The notes below the pieces were generated by a model that did not search any database, was not told where the DNA came from, and saw only the letters and a list, made by a program, of their open reading frames with translations. From assembly GCA_937975655.1 (NCBI GenBank), contig CALJTZ010000353.1, positions 1 to 24,207 of the forward strand: a stretch of 24,207 bases of DNA, in the 5' to 3' direction. Source of the DNA: an uncultured Synechococcus sp. (lineage in GTDB: Bacteria > Cyanobacteriota > Cyanobacteriia > PCC-6307 > Cyanobiaceae). A program made the position numbers and the translations under genes. Shown in pieces: positions 7,121 through 14,054 of this stretch (its first letter is position 1; each line of letters begins with the position of its first letter).

Positions 7121-9994
7121 GGGCATCCATGCCACGCCATCATCAATCGACGCAATCAGGTCGGCCATGGCCAGCGCCAGCACACAGGTGCGGCAATCAA
7201 ACAGATTGAAGAACAGCCTCACCTCATCCCCCTGCACCAGCACACTGCTCACATAGCAAACACCGGGATTTTTGCGGAAACCCGGATCGTGGGCCAAGGC
7301 CTGGGTGTTCACCGAGAGAATCGGCTCACGGCTGATCCGCTGGGGCTCCAGGGTATCGGCAGAAACCAGAATCAGATATTGATCGTAGATATAAGAGTGC
7401 TTCCGGCGGCGGTGCACCACAAGCCCGAGCCCGCGCTCACCATGCTGGTCGTGCAAGGCGAAGGGGTGTGCACTGTTGCGCAACGGCCCCTGAAGACCCT
7501 CTGGCAGAGCCAGCGGCTGGTCATGCATCAGCTGCCAATGCTGCAGGCTGGCATCGGCCTGAAACACGCGCCAGGGTTGCACCGAATAGAAGAGGAACAG
7601 CTGTTGATCGCGCCGGTGGATCAGCCAGTTCTTCTCAAAACCGCTAGGTAGCTGGGCTGGAGGGGATTGCGGCTCAGCGGGGAACTGCAGCAGGGGGAGG
7701 CGCTCAAACACCAGAACGCCCCGCTCAAGATCCAGCCGTCCCAGGGCCTGAACCACCAGCATGTCGTCGATGGTGTTGTTGGCAGCAGCCTCAGCCGAGA
7801 TCTCCGGCAGCCACGTGCGATAGCGGGAGCGCGACAGAATCAGGGCGCTGATCGCATAGATCGCATCCCCATTGGAGAACAGGCGCAGGTCTTCAATCTT
7901 GCATTCACTGGGATAGCCGCTGTAGTGGAGAGGAGCGATCTGCAACGCCTCGGGGGCTGCAGATCCGCTGGGATCCCCACGCTCCCAAGCCAGAAAGTTG
8001 AGGGATGGGTGTCGGGCCACATCCGCACTGCGGCCCGACCAACTATCGAAGTTACGCTCATAGCGCCACGTGGACAGCAGCCCCTGGGACGTGGCCAGGA
8101 CGGACTGATTCATGACCCCCGAGGGACCATGGCCCGAGAAGCCATGGACGCGGGCATAACGATCCGCGAGGTGGTGACAGGGGGTGAGCGAAAAGGACGC
8201 CAGCTGGCTCTGCACCAGCAGACCCTCCACCAGGCACTGCCGCCAGGAAGCGGCAGTGAGCAACCCCGACGCCCGCTCAGCCCCCCGCAACGACTCCTGA
8301 AACGCCGACGTGAGGGGCCGATGCTGAAAAGCCCCATCGCCCAGGCGGTAGTCGGATGGATCACGGAAGAGCAGAGACGAGAGGCTGTCCACCAGTGGCG
8401 CAAAGCAGAGGCGGCGCGAGCGCAGTTCGGACGTTGAAAGCAGGGGCTCCGGGCTCAGCAGCAGATAGGGCTCCAGGCCACGGTTGAGTGAGAACGGCAC
8501 CGGCTTCGCCCCATCGAAATACGTGGAACAGCTGTGGTGCCCCTGCTTGGACAGGGACACCTTGCGGGTGCCAAGCGGGGCACAGATCACGGCCTGGGGA
8601 TCCGGATGGAGCTGCTCCAGCAGCGGCAGCACCCGGGCCACCAGGCTGCAGAGGCCAGTGGCGCTGGCGATGGTGATGTGGGGATGGGGCACCAGCACAT
8701 ACACATGCCGACCGGGACGACGCTGCTGGGAATCGGGCCGCAGGTGCCAGAGATCCCCCACCACACACTCCAACCCAAGGAAGGGGGCAGGGAAGCGGTG
8801 CGGTTCAGCCGATCCCTCCACGGCCACACCGAAGTAGTCGGCTAACTGATGGCCAAAGCAGGCCAGCTCTACCTGGCCGGAAGCCAACAAGCGAGCCGTG
8901 GCGTGGAGCGCCTCGGATTCCTGAATCTCCCGATCGAGGCCATGGCGTAACCAAAAGGCCTGGCTGCGGTGGTCGTAGATGGCCTCCAGGGCACAGAGAA
9001 AGCGATAGCGCAGCAGCAGATCGGTCACCGCCGTCATCAGGTTGGGGCGATCGGCCAGCAGCACCAGGGCCTTGTAGAAAGCACTGGCCAGCTGGGCCCC
9101 CAACCCCGCCGCCACCTCCTGCTCCAGGGCAGCGCGGCCCTCACTCACCGCCGTGCGATCGGCCTCCTGTTGTCTGGTGAGGGCCTCCTGGCGGCTCTGC
9201 AGGCTGCGGACATCCTCCTGGGCCTGTTCGAAGCCCAGCACCTGCTCTTGCAGGCGGCCCAGGTGGTGGCGCTCCTTGAGGCCCTGATAGGTGCGGGCCT
9301 TGGCGCAGTCGCGCTCCAGTTTCTGGCGCGAGATCAGCAGCTCTTGCTGCACGATGGCGCAGCGCTCTTCGCGTTCCTGCACCTCCTCGAGCTTGCTGCG
9401 GGTCTGTTCGATGCGGGAATCGAACAGGGCCACCCCGGCCAGTTCATCGATCAGGCCCCGCCGGTCGCGGGCACTCATCGACACGATGCGGGTCACATCG
9501 CCCTGCATCACCACGTTGCTGCCCTCGGGATCCACCCGCAGGCGCCGCAGCTGGGTCTGCAGCTGTTGGAGGTTGCAGGGCACGCCTTCGGCGCTGTAGC
9601 TGCTGCTGTAGGTGCCGCCTGGTGCCACCCGCAGCTTGCGGGTCACGCTCCATTCCTTCTGGCCCGGCTGAATCCAGGGGCCCTCCGCCGGCGCTTCCAG
9701 TCCGGCTTCGGCTTCATCGGGCTGCCAGTCGCTGAGGTCGAAGCGCACGGTCACCACGGTTTCGGCGGCCTTGCCATCCCGCAGCATGGCGCTGTTCACG
9801 AGGTCTGGCAGGCGCTCGGCCCGCATGCCGCGGCTGTTGGCCAAGCCCAGGCAGAAGAGCACCCCATCGAGGATGTTGCTCTTGCCCGATCCGTTGGGGC
9901 CTGTCACCACTGTGAAGCCCGGTTCGAGGGGGATCGTCATCGACCCCCCGAACGACTTGAAATGCGTGAGCGCTACCTGATTGATGTGAACCAA
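7109..9994 (-). CDS. Chimera: SMC N-terminal head fused to GH130-like propeller protein
   Basis: This is a single 961-residue frame from a TTG start. Residues 1-~293 are the N-terminal part of bacterial SMC: HFKSFGGSMTIPLEPGFTVVTGPNGSGKSN with Walker A at 32-39, the Q-loop and ring region around VVMQGDVTRIVSMSARDRRGLIDELAG, and the first coiled coil with the EEVQEREER pattern. Normal SMC is about 1150-1200 residues; the hinge, second coil, signature motif and Walker B are all missing, so no SMC ATPase can form. After EQEVAA the sequence changes completely. Residues ~294-600 are unrecognised; ~600-961 look like a GH130-type five-bladed propeller (EKNWLIHRRDQQLFLFYSVQP about 784, NPGVCYVSSVLVQGDEVRLFF about 907). 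That part belongs with the adjacent glycan genes. It is either a real rearrangement or an assembly join near 9115. Confidence 0.8.
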   Translation of the reverse strand: MVHINQVALTHFKSFGGSMTIPLEPGFTVVTGPNGSGKSNILDGVLFCLGLANSRGMRAERLPDLVNSAMLRDGKAAETVVTVRFDLSDWQPDEAEAGLEAPAEGPWIQPGQKEWSVTRKLRVAPGGTYSSSYSAEGVPCNLQQLQTQLRRLRVDPEGSNVVMQGDVTRIVSMSARDRRGLIDELAGVALFDSRIEQTRSKLEEVQEREERCAIVQQELLISRQKLERDCAKARTYQGLKERHHLGRLQEQVLGFEQAQEDVRSLQSRQEALTRQQEADRTAVSEGRAALEQEVAAGLGAQLASAFYKALVLLADRPNLMTAVTDLLLRYRFLCALEAIYDHRSQAFWLRHGLDREIQESEALHATARLLASGQVELACFGHQLADYFGVAVEGSAEPHRFPAPFLGLECVVGDLWHLRPDSQQRRPGRHVYVLVPHPHITIASATGLCSLVARVLPLLEQLHPDPQAVICAPLGTRKVSLSKQGHHSCSTYFDGAKPVPFSLNRGLEPYLLLSPEPLLSTSELRSRRLCFAPLVDSLSSLLFRDPSDYRLGDGAFQHRPLTSAFQESLRGAERASGLLTAASWRQCLVEGLLVQSQLASFSLTPCHHLADRYARVHGFSGHGPSGVMNQSVLATSQGLLSTWRYERNFDSWSGRSADVARHPSLNFLAWERGDPSGSAAPEALQIAPLHYSGYPSECKIEDLRLFSNGDAIYAISALILSRSRYRTWLPEISAEAAANNTIDDMLVVQALGRLDLERGVLVFERLPLLQFPAEPQSPPAQLPSGFEKNWLIHRRDQQLFLFYSVQPWRVFQADASLQHWQLMHDQPLALPEGLQGPLRNSAHPFALHDQHGERGLGLVVHRRRKHSYIYDQYLILVSADTLEPQRISREPILSVNTQALAHDPGFRKNPGVCYVSSVLVQGDEVRLFFNLFDCRTCVLALAMADLIASIDDGVAWMPLVP

Positions 9995-10094
9995 CAGGCC
10001 CGAGCGCCGAGCGTCTAAAAGCTAGCGGAAGCACTGACGATTTCAAGCCGCCGTCCCTACGGTGAGGACAGTCCCGCGTCAACGCCGTCGCACC

Positions 10095-10595
10095 ATGGAC
10101 TTAGACACCCCAACCAACGGCTACGACTCTGAAGTCGGCACGGCCGTTTCAACCCCGCCCGAAGCTGGCCGCGACAGCGGCGAATCGGCTCCGCGCCCCG
10201 CGGCACCGGCCCTGTTCCGCGAGCGCTTTGAAGCGCTGCTGCCCATCATCCAGAGGGAATGGCCGGAGGTGGCGCGCCACACGCTGGAAGCCACCCGCGG
10301 CAGCCTGGATCTGGTGGTGGATGTGATCGCCCGCCAGACCGGCCGCACCAGTGAGGGCGTCAATGCCCAGCTGATGGACCTGGTGCATGTCACCACGGAC
10401 CAAGCCCACCACCTGGCCGATTCGCTCAAGCCCTTGGAGGATCAGCTCGAGCATTTGCTCGATGAGCTGAACACCAGCCTGCGGCCCCGGATCGAGAAGC
10501 CTGTGCGGGAGCGTCCGCTCATGGCCCTGGGGATTGCCGCTGGGGTGGGTCTGCTCACCGGCCTGCTGCTGGCATCCGGCCGCCGATCCGCATGA
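10095..10595 (+). CDS. YqjD/ElaB-like (DUF883-type) membrane-anchored protein
   Basis: This protein has 166 residues from the ATG at 10095. An upstream alternative at 10062 would add 11 basic residues that look untranslated. A low-complexity acidic/Pro N-terminus (1-45) leads to amphipathic helices (about 50-135, for example DLVVDVIARQTGRTSEGVNAQLMDL), then a single C-terminal membrane anchor RPLMALGIAAGVGLLTGLLLASG (about 141-163) ending in RRSA. That arrangement is typical of DUF883 proteins; E. coli YqjD and ElaB bind ribosomes at the inner membrane in stationary phase. The ATGA overlap with the next gene shows translational coupling. It is divergent from smc with about 100 bases between them. 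Confidence 0.7.
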   Translation: MDLDTPTNGYDSEVGTAVSTPPEAGRDSGESAPRPAAPALFRERFEALLPIIQREWPEVARHTLEATRGSLDLVVDVIARQTGRTSEGVNAQLMDLVHVTTDQAHHLADSLKPLEDQLEHLLDELNTSLRPRIEKPVRERPLMALGIAAGVGLLTGLLLASGRRSA

Positions 10596-11002
10596 CCACG
10601 AGCAACGGCAATGGGGCCGGCGAGCGCCGTTCCCGCGGGCTGCCCCTGCAGGCCGCCTCCAGGGTCACCGGGCTGGTGACCTCGGTGATGGATCTGCACG
10701 TGCGCATTGCCCTGCAGGAGGCCGACCGCGAAAAGCGCCGTCTGATCAGCGGTGCCGTGCTGCTGATGGGGGGGCTGGCCACGTTGCTGCTGGCCCTGAT
10801 CGCCGCGGAACTGGCGCTGGTGCTCTGGCTTCATCTGGGGCTGGGCTGGGGCTGGATTCAGGCGGTGCTGGTGCTGGCGGGCCTGAATCTGCTGCTCACC
10901 GGCCTGTTCCTGCGGGTAGGGGGCCAGATGACCAAGGGCCCCTATCTGCCCGAAACCATGGCCGGCATCACCAAGACCACCCGGGCCCTGGTGGGGCGCT
11001 AG
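10592..11002 (+). CDS. YqjE-like, holin-superfamily-III membrane protein
   Basis: This 136-residue protein starts at the ATG that overlaps the stop of the DUF883-like gene. An amphipathic N-terminal helix (VTSVMDLHVRIALQEADREKRR, about 28-49) precedes two strongly hydrophobic helices (about 52-75 and 86-109). This matches the Phage_holin_3_6 family (YqjE / Actinobacterial Holin-X type), which in E. coli also sits directly after yqjD. Despite the family name it is not evidence of a prophage. Its TAG stop overlaps the stop of the convergent methyltransferase gene by three bases (CTAG at 10999-11002). Confidence 0.7.
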   Translation: MTTSNGNGAGERRSRGLPLQAASRVTGLVTSVMDLHVRIALQEADREKRRLISGAVLLMGGLATLLLALIAAELALVLWLHLGLGWGWIQAVLVLAGLNLLLTGLFLRVGGQMTKGPYLPETMAGITKTTRALVGR

Positions 11003-12192
11003 CGGATTTCGTACTGGAGCCAGCGGCAGTCGATGCCGCCATTGCTCACGGGCAGTTTGCGGCTGGCTTTCATCCGCAGGGCTCCCGTGAGCTCGGGGTT
11101 GCCGCTGAGTAGCCACAGGGTCCAACCGCCGCAGCGCTGCTTGAGCATCTGGCCCAGGTCGCTGTAGAGCTGTTCCAAGGCCTCGCCCGCCCCGATCCGC
11201 TCGCCGTAGGGCGGGTTGCACACCAGGATCCCCGGGGTGGCAGGCGGTACGAAGTCGCGGCAGTCGCCGCGCTGCAGCTGCAGCCAGGGGGCCACCCCGG
11301 CGTCCTCCGCATTGGCCTGCGCCTGCTCCAGCACCTCCGGATCCGCTTCGTTGCCCACGATCGAGGCCAGGGGGATGTCCCCTGGCAGCGCTGTGCGGGC
11401 CAGGTCTTGGGCGGTTGCCACTTCCTGGCGCCACAGGCCGGCATCGAAATCCGGCCAGCGTTCCAGGGCAAAGCCTCGCCCCAGGCCAGGAGCGCGCCCC
11501 AGCACCTGGCAGGCCGCCTCGATCAGCAGGGTGCCCGAACCGCAGAGGGGATCGGCCAGGGGCACGCTGCCGTTCCAGCCGGTGAGGGCGATCAGGCCAG
11601 CGGCGAGGTTTTCCTTCAGCGGCGCCAGGCCCATGCGGGCCCGGTAGCCCCGCCGATGCAGGCTCTCGCCACTGCCATCCAGGCTCAGGATCGCCTCCGG
11701 GGTCTGGCCGGGGCGGCCGGGGCTCAGGTGCAGGTGCAGGGCCAGGTCGGGGTTGTCGAGGTTCACCGAGGATCGGGCGCCCCAGGCCTGGCGCTGGCCA
11801 TCCACCAGGGCGTTCTTCACCTGCAGGGCGCTGTAGTGGCTGTGGTTCAGCCCGGGGATGCTGCCGCTGGCATCCACGCGGAAACTGGCCTCGGGAGGGA
11901 GCCAGAAGCCCCAGTCGGCCGCCTCCTGCACGCCCCAGTAGAGGTCGTCGCGTCCGCGGCAGGGGAAGGCCGCCAGCTGGCGCAGTAGTCGGAAGGGCAA
12001 GCGGGCCTGCAGGTGCAGGCGGTAGTACGTGGCCAGATCCGTCTGGCAGCGCACCGCCCGCCGCAGGGGCTTCGCCTCGGTGGCCCCCAGGGCCACCAGC
12101 TCAACGGCGGCCGCCTCCTCCAGGCCCGGCGGCACCACGGCCAGGCAGGGGAACGGCGCCGGTCGGGATGGCGTCCAGTTGCGTTCGGTCAT
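10999..12192 (-). CDS. THUMP-domain class I SAM-dependent RNA methyltransferase (RlmL-N type)
   Basis: By family this enzyme makes m2G in 23S rRNA (like the N-terminal domain of E. coli RlmL, G2445). I chose the Met at 12192 (397 residues) because GGTGGGG lies just before it and because a longer form starting at 12228 would run toward the tmRNA promoter. The N-terminal ferredoxin-like/THUMP region (about 10-160) is followed by the Rossmann methyltransferase: SAM-binding motif I LADPLCGSGTLLIEA (about 212-226) and the catalytic NPPYGERIG (from about 326), which flips and methylates the guanine amino group. Length matches cyanobacterial homologues. It is tail to tail with the holin-like gene and divergent from ssrA. 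Confidence 0.88.
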   Translation of the reverse strand: MTERNWTPSRPAPFPCLAVVPPGLEEAAAVELVALGATEAKPLRRAVRCQTDLATYYRLHLQARLPFRLLRQLAAFPCRGRDDLYWGVQEAADWGFWLPPEASFRVDASGSIPGLNHSHYSALQVKNALVDGQRQAWGARSSVNLDNPDLALHLHLSPGRPGQTPEAILSLDGSGESLHRRGYRARMGLAPLKENLAAGLIALTGWNGSVPLADPLCGSGTLLIEAACQVLGRAPGLGRGFALERWPDFDAGLWRQEVATAQDLARTALPGDIPLASIVGNEADPEVLEQAQANAEDAGVAPWLQLQRGDCRDFVPPATPGILVCNPPYGERIGAGEALEQLYSDLGQMLKQRCGGWTLWLLSGNPELTGALRMKASRKLPVSNGGIDCRWLQYEIR

Positions 12193-12234
12193 GCCCACCC
12201 CACCTGATGCCTGGTCCTGCTGCCACAATGAAGG

Positions 12235-12534
12235 AGTCCGGTTTCGGCCGGACTAGGTGGCTCACACCAGTGTTTCGGACAGCGGTTCGATTCCGCTCAG
12301 CTCCATTCCCCCGCTCTCGGCACTGCCGGAGCACTTTTCGGGGCTGCAATGGTTTCGACGGGGCATAAGGAGGGTGACTGAAGCCTGCTCGGTAAGAGCA
12401 AACACGTAACAGCGAACAACATCGTTCGTTTCTCCCGTCAGACCGCCCCTGTGGCCGCCTGACCCTAGTTAGGGAGATGGGGTAGATCAGCCTTATCACC
12501 CAAATGATCCGTGGGGGCTGGAAGGCCCCTTTTT
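12235..12534 (+). ncRNA. ssrA: tmRNA, circularly permuted two-piece form
   Basis: The RNA rescues stalled ribosomes together with SmpB. The acceptor piece lies first: T arm AGCGG-TTCGATT-CCGCT (12281-12297), then acceptor strand CAGCTCC (12298-12304) and A (12305); CCA is not encoded. A 34-nt intervening segment (12306-12339) leads to the coding piece, which opens with GGGGCTG (12340-12346) pairing to CAGCTCC with one G-U, then CAATGGTTTCGACGG. The tag frame runs from GCG at 12412 to TGA at 12460-12462: ANNIVRFSRQTAPVAA. This order, acceptor before coding, is the known permuted arrangement of picocyanobacteria and alphaproteobacteria. A 7-bp hairpin (12235-12254) precedes the acceptor piece. 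Exact mature ends cannot be fixed by eye. Confidence 0.93.
12513..12534 (+). terminator. Rho-independent terminator of ssrA
   Basis: The stem GGGGCT (12514-12519) pairs with GGCCCC (12524-12529, one G-U), with a GGAA tetraloop and five T (12530-12534). It ends the tmRNA precursor. Confidence 0.75.
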
Positions 12535-12558
12535 AACTGCGGTGCAAGGGTTCTCGCT

Positions 12559-12603
12559 TGTCTCGTTTGGTGTCTCGCCTCGGCCGGGACAAGTTTCGGG
12601 ACA
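12559..12603. repeat. Symmetric TGTCYCG quartet downstream of ssrA
   Basis: TGTCTCG occurs at 12559-12565 and 12571-12577, and its inverted form CGGGACA at 12585-12591 and 12597-12603. The copies have 12-bp pitch within each pair and 14 bp between the inner copies, giving dyad symmetry about 12581. The location just past the ssrA terminator suggests binding sites of an integrase, excisionase or element repressor. The stretch 12535-12774 otherwise holds no convincing gene; an ATG at 12678 opens a frame of 71 codons, but it overlaps the next gene in another frame and resembles nothing I know. Confidence 0.5.
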
Positions 12604-12774
12604 AATGCCTCTGTGCTTGCTCGGGCTTGGCTTTGGGGGTAAGTTCGTGTCGCAGCACTGTCCCTCCGGGGAAGTACATGGCGCGGGATCCTCGATTCCG
12701 CAACGGTGGCCGCCCGACTGCAGCCGTCACCCAAACGGAATCGGTGCGTTCCCGGCTCGCCGGGGCATGTCCCG

Positions 12775-13035
12775 ATGTCAACTGCTTCCGCTATTCCTCA
12801 GTGGGTAGACACCGCTGCAATGGCTGGTGTCTTGGGGATCCACCCGAAGACCCTCCTGGCGCTGCGCCGTCACCCGCGCAGCCCTTTTGTTGAGGGCCGC
12901 GAATTCCGCCGTGCAGGAATTAGCACGAAGGCACGCTTCCAATGGCGCCCTGATCTCGCGGAACAAACCTTCACTGGTTTCCGCCGAGTCGATCCCTCCC
13001 AGGTCGAGACCTTCAGCAAGGCAGGAGTCCGCTGA
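12775..13035 (+). CDS. Excisionase-like / AlpA-like small HTH protein
   Basis: This 86-residue protein starts at the ATG at 12775; a longer frame from 12706 adds 23 residues of poor quality. Residues about 10-35 (VDTAAMAGVLGIHPKTLLALRRHP) read as a MerR/AlpA-type helix-turn-helix, and FVEGREFRRAG...ARFQWRPDLAEQTF as the wing region seen in excisionase-like proteins of integrative elements. Such proteins direct excision or switch on element genes. It is the first gene of the island after ssrA and overlaps the next gene by one base (TGATG), so it starts an operon. Specific function is inferred from fold and position only. Confidence 0.55.
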   Translation: MSTASAIPQWVDTAAMAGVLGIHPKTLLALRRHPRSPFVEGREFRRAGISTKARFQWRPDLAEQTFTGFRRVDPSQVETFSKAGVR

Positions 13036-13316
13036 TGGCCAGCCCACGCACCACATGCCGGCCATCCGGCGCCATGGGCTCTGCTTCGGCATCCCTTGGA
13101 AACCTACGTGGCCCGTTGGAATCAGCCATGCCTCTCGGACCGCTCGATCGAGTGCGCGGCACCCGTCCCGGTGATCTGACCGTCACGGTTTCCGCCCGCC
13201 TAACCACCGCCGAGGCCGATGCCCTGAAGGCCTTGGCCCAGCGCAACGGCTGCAGCAAGGCCTCGATCATCCGCGAGATCGTGCGTGATGCCTTGGCGCC
13301 GCTGCTGGAGGGTTGA
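13035..13316 (+). CDS. Ribbon-helix-helix DNA-binding protein
   Basis: This 93-residue protein has AGGAG at a good distance before the ATG. The C-terminal half (about 47-92) has the CopG/Arc pattern: a strand DLTVTVSARL, then helix TTAEADALKALAQRN, turn GCSKAS, and helix IIREIVRDALAPLL. The N-terminal half is low in predicted structure; an internal Met at 32 (MPLGPLD) is an alternative start. RHH proteins of plasmids and satellites usually control copy number or repress an operon. Overlap with the upstream HTH gene and its place 33 bases before the initiator-like gene fit such a role. Confidence 0.6.
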   Translation: MASPRTTCRPSGAMGSASASLGNLRGPLESAMPLGPLDRVRGTRPGDLTVTVSARLTTAEADALKALAQRNGCSKASIIREIVRDALAPLLEG

Positions 13317-13349
13317 GAGGTGCTTCGTCTGCTCATGCGTGGTTAATCC

Positions 13350-14054
13350 ATGGACGCAACTGACAAGTGCCCAGGGTTCGCGCAGCTTCCTCGCGCCCTG
13401 ATGAGGCAATTCCCAAGCCCCTACGTATGGGCTGTCTATGCCTGCATTCATGACCATGGCTGGGGTTCTGCGGATGGGTGCTGGGCCTCGATCCAAACCA
13501 TGTCGGCTGAAACCGGCGTCAACCACCACAAGATCCGCGAAGTTCTCAAGGTCTTGGATGCTCATGGCTGGATCACCACAGAGATGCGCCCTGGACGGTC
13601 AACCGTGTATCGCCCTCGGCTGGAGGCATCGCTCCAATCCGACCCCTTCAAGAAATTAAAGGGGTCACCACTCCTTCAAGAAAGTGAAGGGGTGGCCCAG
13701 CAGGTGCAAATGCCCCCCGTTCAAGAAATTGAAGGGGGACCCCTTCAAGAATGTGAAGGACCACCCCTTCAAGATCTTGAAGACAAACAAGAACCCAATA
13801 ACAAGAACCCAATAACAAGAACCCAACAACAAGAACCCCCTATAAACCCCCCCCTAATCCCCCCCACGGGGGGGACGGCCTACCGGCCGTGGATCGATCG
13901 ACGGGGGAGGGCTGGGTGGTCGATGTGGCTGTGGTGGAACAGCCAGCACAGCCAACGGCCGAACAGCCGAGCGCGATCGTCCCGGTGGACCCGAAACGTC
14001 CTCGGGCCAAACCGACCGGTGGGTTGCCATCGCCGGAAGACGCCCGCCGGCTGA
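13350..14054 (+). CDS. Replication-initiator-like protein, N-terminal frame (frameshifted)
   Basis: Residues 1-95 form a winged-helix domain of the phage O / replisome-organiser type: FAQLPRALMRQFPSPYVWAVYACIHDHG, TMSAETGVNHHKIREVLKVLDAHGWI, TVYRP. Then comes a repetitive linker (about 98-148, units like PLQExEG) that encodes the iterons described separately, an Asn/Gln-rich stretch, and PPINPPLIPPTGG. Beyond about residue 176 the frame is not credible (Trp/Arg rich). The true continuation is in the -1 frame (open from 13802, ending 14395), giving a protein of about 348 residues. The architecture (DNA-binding N-terminus, origin repeats inside the gene, C-terminal helicase-loader-contact domain) matches lambda O-like initiators. 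The break is a sequencing indel, a mutation, or programmed slippage. Confidence 0.65.
   Translation: MDATDKCPGFAQLPRALMRQFPSPYVWAVYACIHDHGWGSADGCWASIQTMSAETGVNHHKIREVLKVLDAHGWITTEMRPGRSTVYRPRLEASLQSDPFKKLKGSPLLQESEGVAQQVQMPPVQEIEGGPLQECEGPPLQDLEDKQEPNNKNPITRTQQQEPPINPPLIPPTGGTAYRPWIDRRGRAGWSMWLWWNSQHSQRPNSRARSSRWTRNVLGPNRPVGCHRRKTPAG
13643..13785. repeat. Five palindromic 22-bp iterons inside the initiator-like gene
   Basis: Copies start at 13643, 13671, 13716, 13740 and 13764. The consensus is a palindrome with arms CCCCTTCAA and TTGAAGGGG around a 4-nt centre GAAA; the last copy has a degenerate right arm. Spacing is 28, 45, 24 and 24 bp, so the last three are tightly phased. They translate into PLQExEG-like units. 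Iterons inside an initiator gene are the hallmark of lambda-type origins, so this is a candidate origin core. Confidence 0.75.
13786..13841. repeat. Four tandem A-rich 14-bp repeats beside the iterons
   Basis: The unit AACAAGAACCCAAT is perfect at 13786-13799 and 13800-13813 and varied at 13814-13827 (AACAAGAACCCAAC) and 13828-13841 (AACAAGAACCCCCT). It begins exactly where the fifth iteron ends. It is low in GC compared with the surroundings, strand-asymmetric (almost no T) and encodes Asn/Gln/Pro. Its position matches the easily melted region next to iterons in lambda-like origins. Confidence 0.75.
13847..13874 (+). promoter_or_regulatory. Three in-register slippery heptamers (C8, C7, G7)
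   Basis: C runs at 13847-13854 and 13859-13865 and a G run at 13868-13874 each present a perfect X-XXX-XXX heptamer in the phase of the upstream initiator frame. A -1 slip at any of them joins the upstream frame to the downstream domain. The C7 and G7 runs are also complementary and only two bases apart. They may be programmed frameshift or phase-variation sites, or simply a sequencing-error hotspot. Confidence 0.5.

Noticed and set aside
8969..10018. 349-codon plus-strand frame opposite smc
   Set aside because: Gln/His/Leu-rich shadow of the conserved SMC coding strand.
10592..11002. Reading the holin-family protein as prophage evidence
   Set aside because: It is coupled to a DUF883 gene as in the E. 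coli yqjD-yqjE pair and sits among housekeeping genes; no lysis genes are nearby.
12281..12305. Possible tRNA at the T-arm-like sequence
   Set aside because: No D or anticodon arm fits; the T arm and acceptor strand pair with GGGGCTG at 12340 and belong to permuted tmRNA.
13643..13785. CRISPR array
   Set aside because: The repeats are short and palindromic, only 2-23 bp apart, and lie inside a coding frame; there are no spacer-length units and no cas genes.
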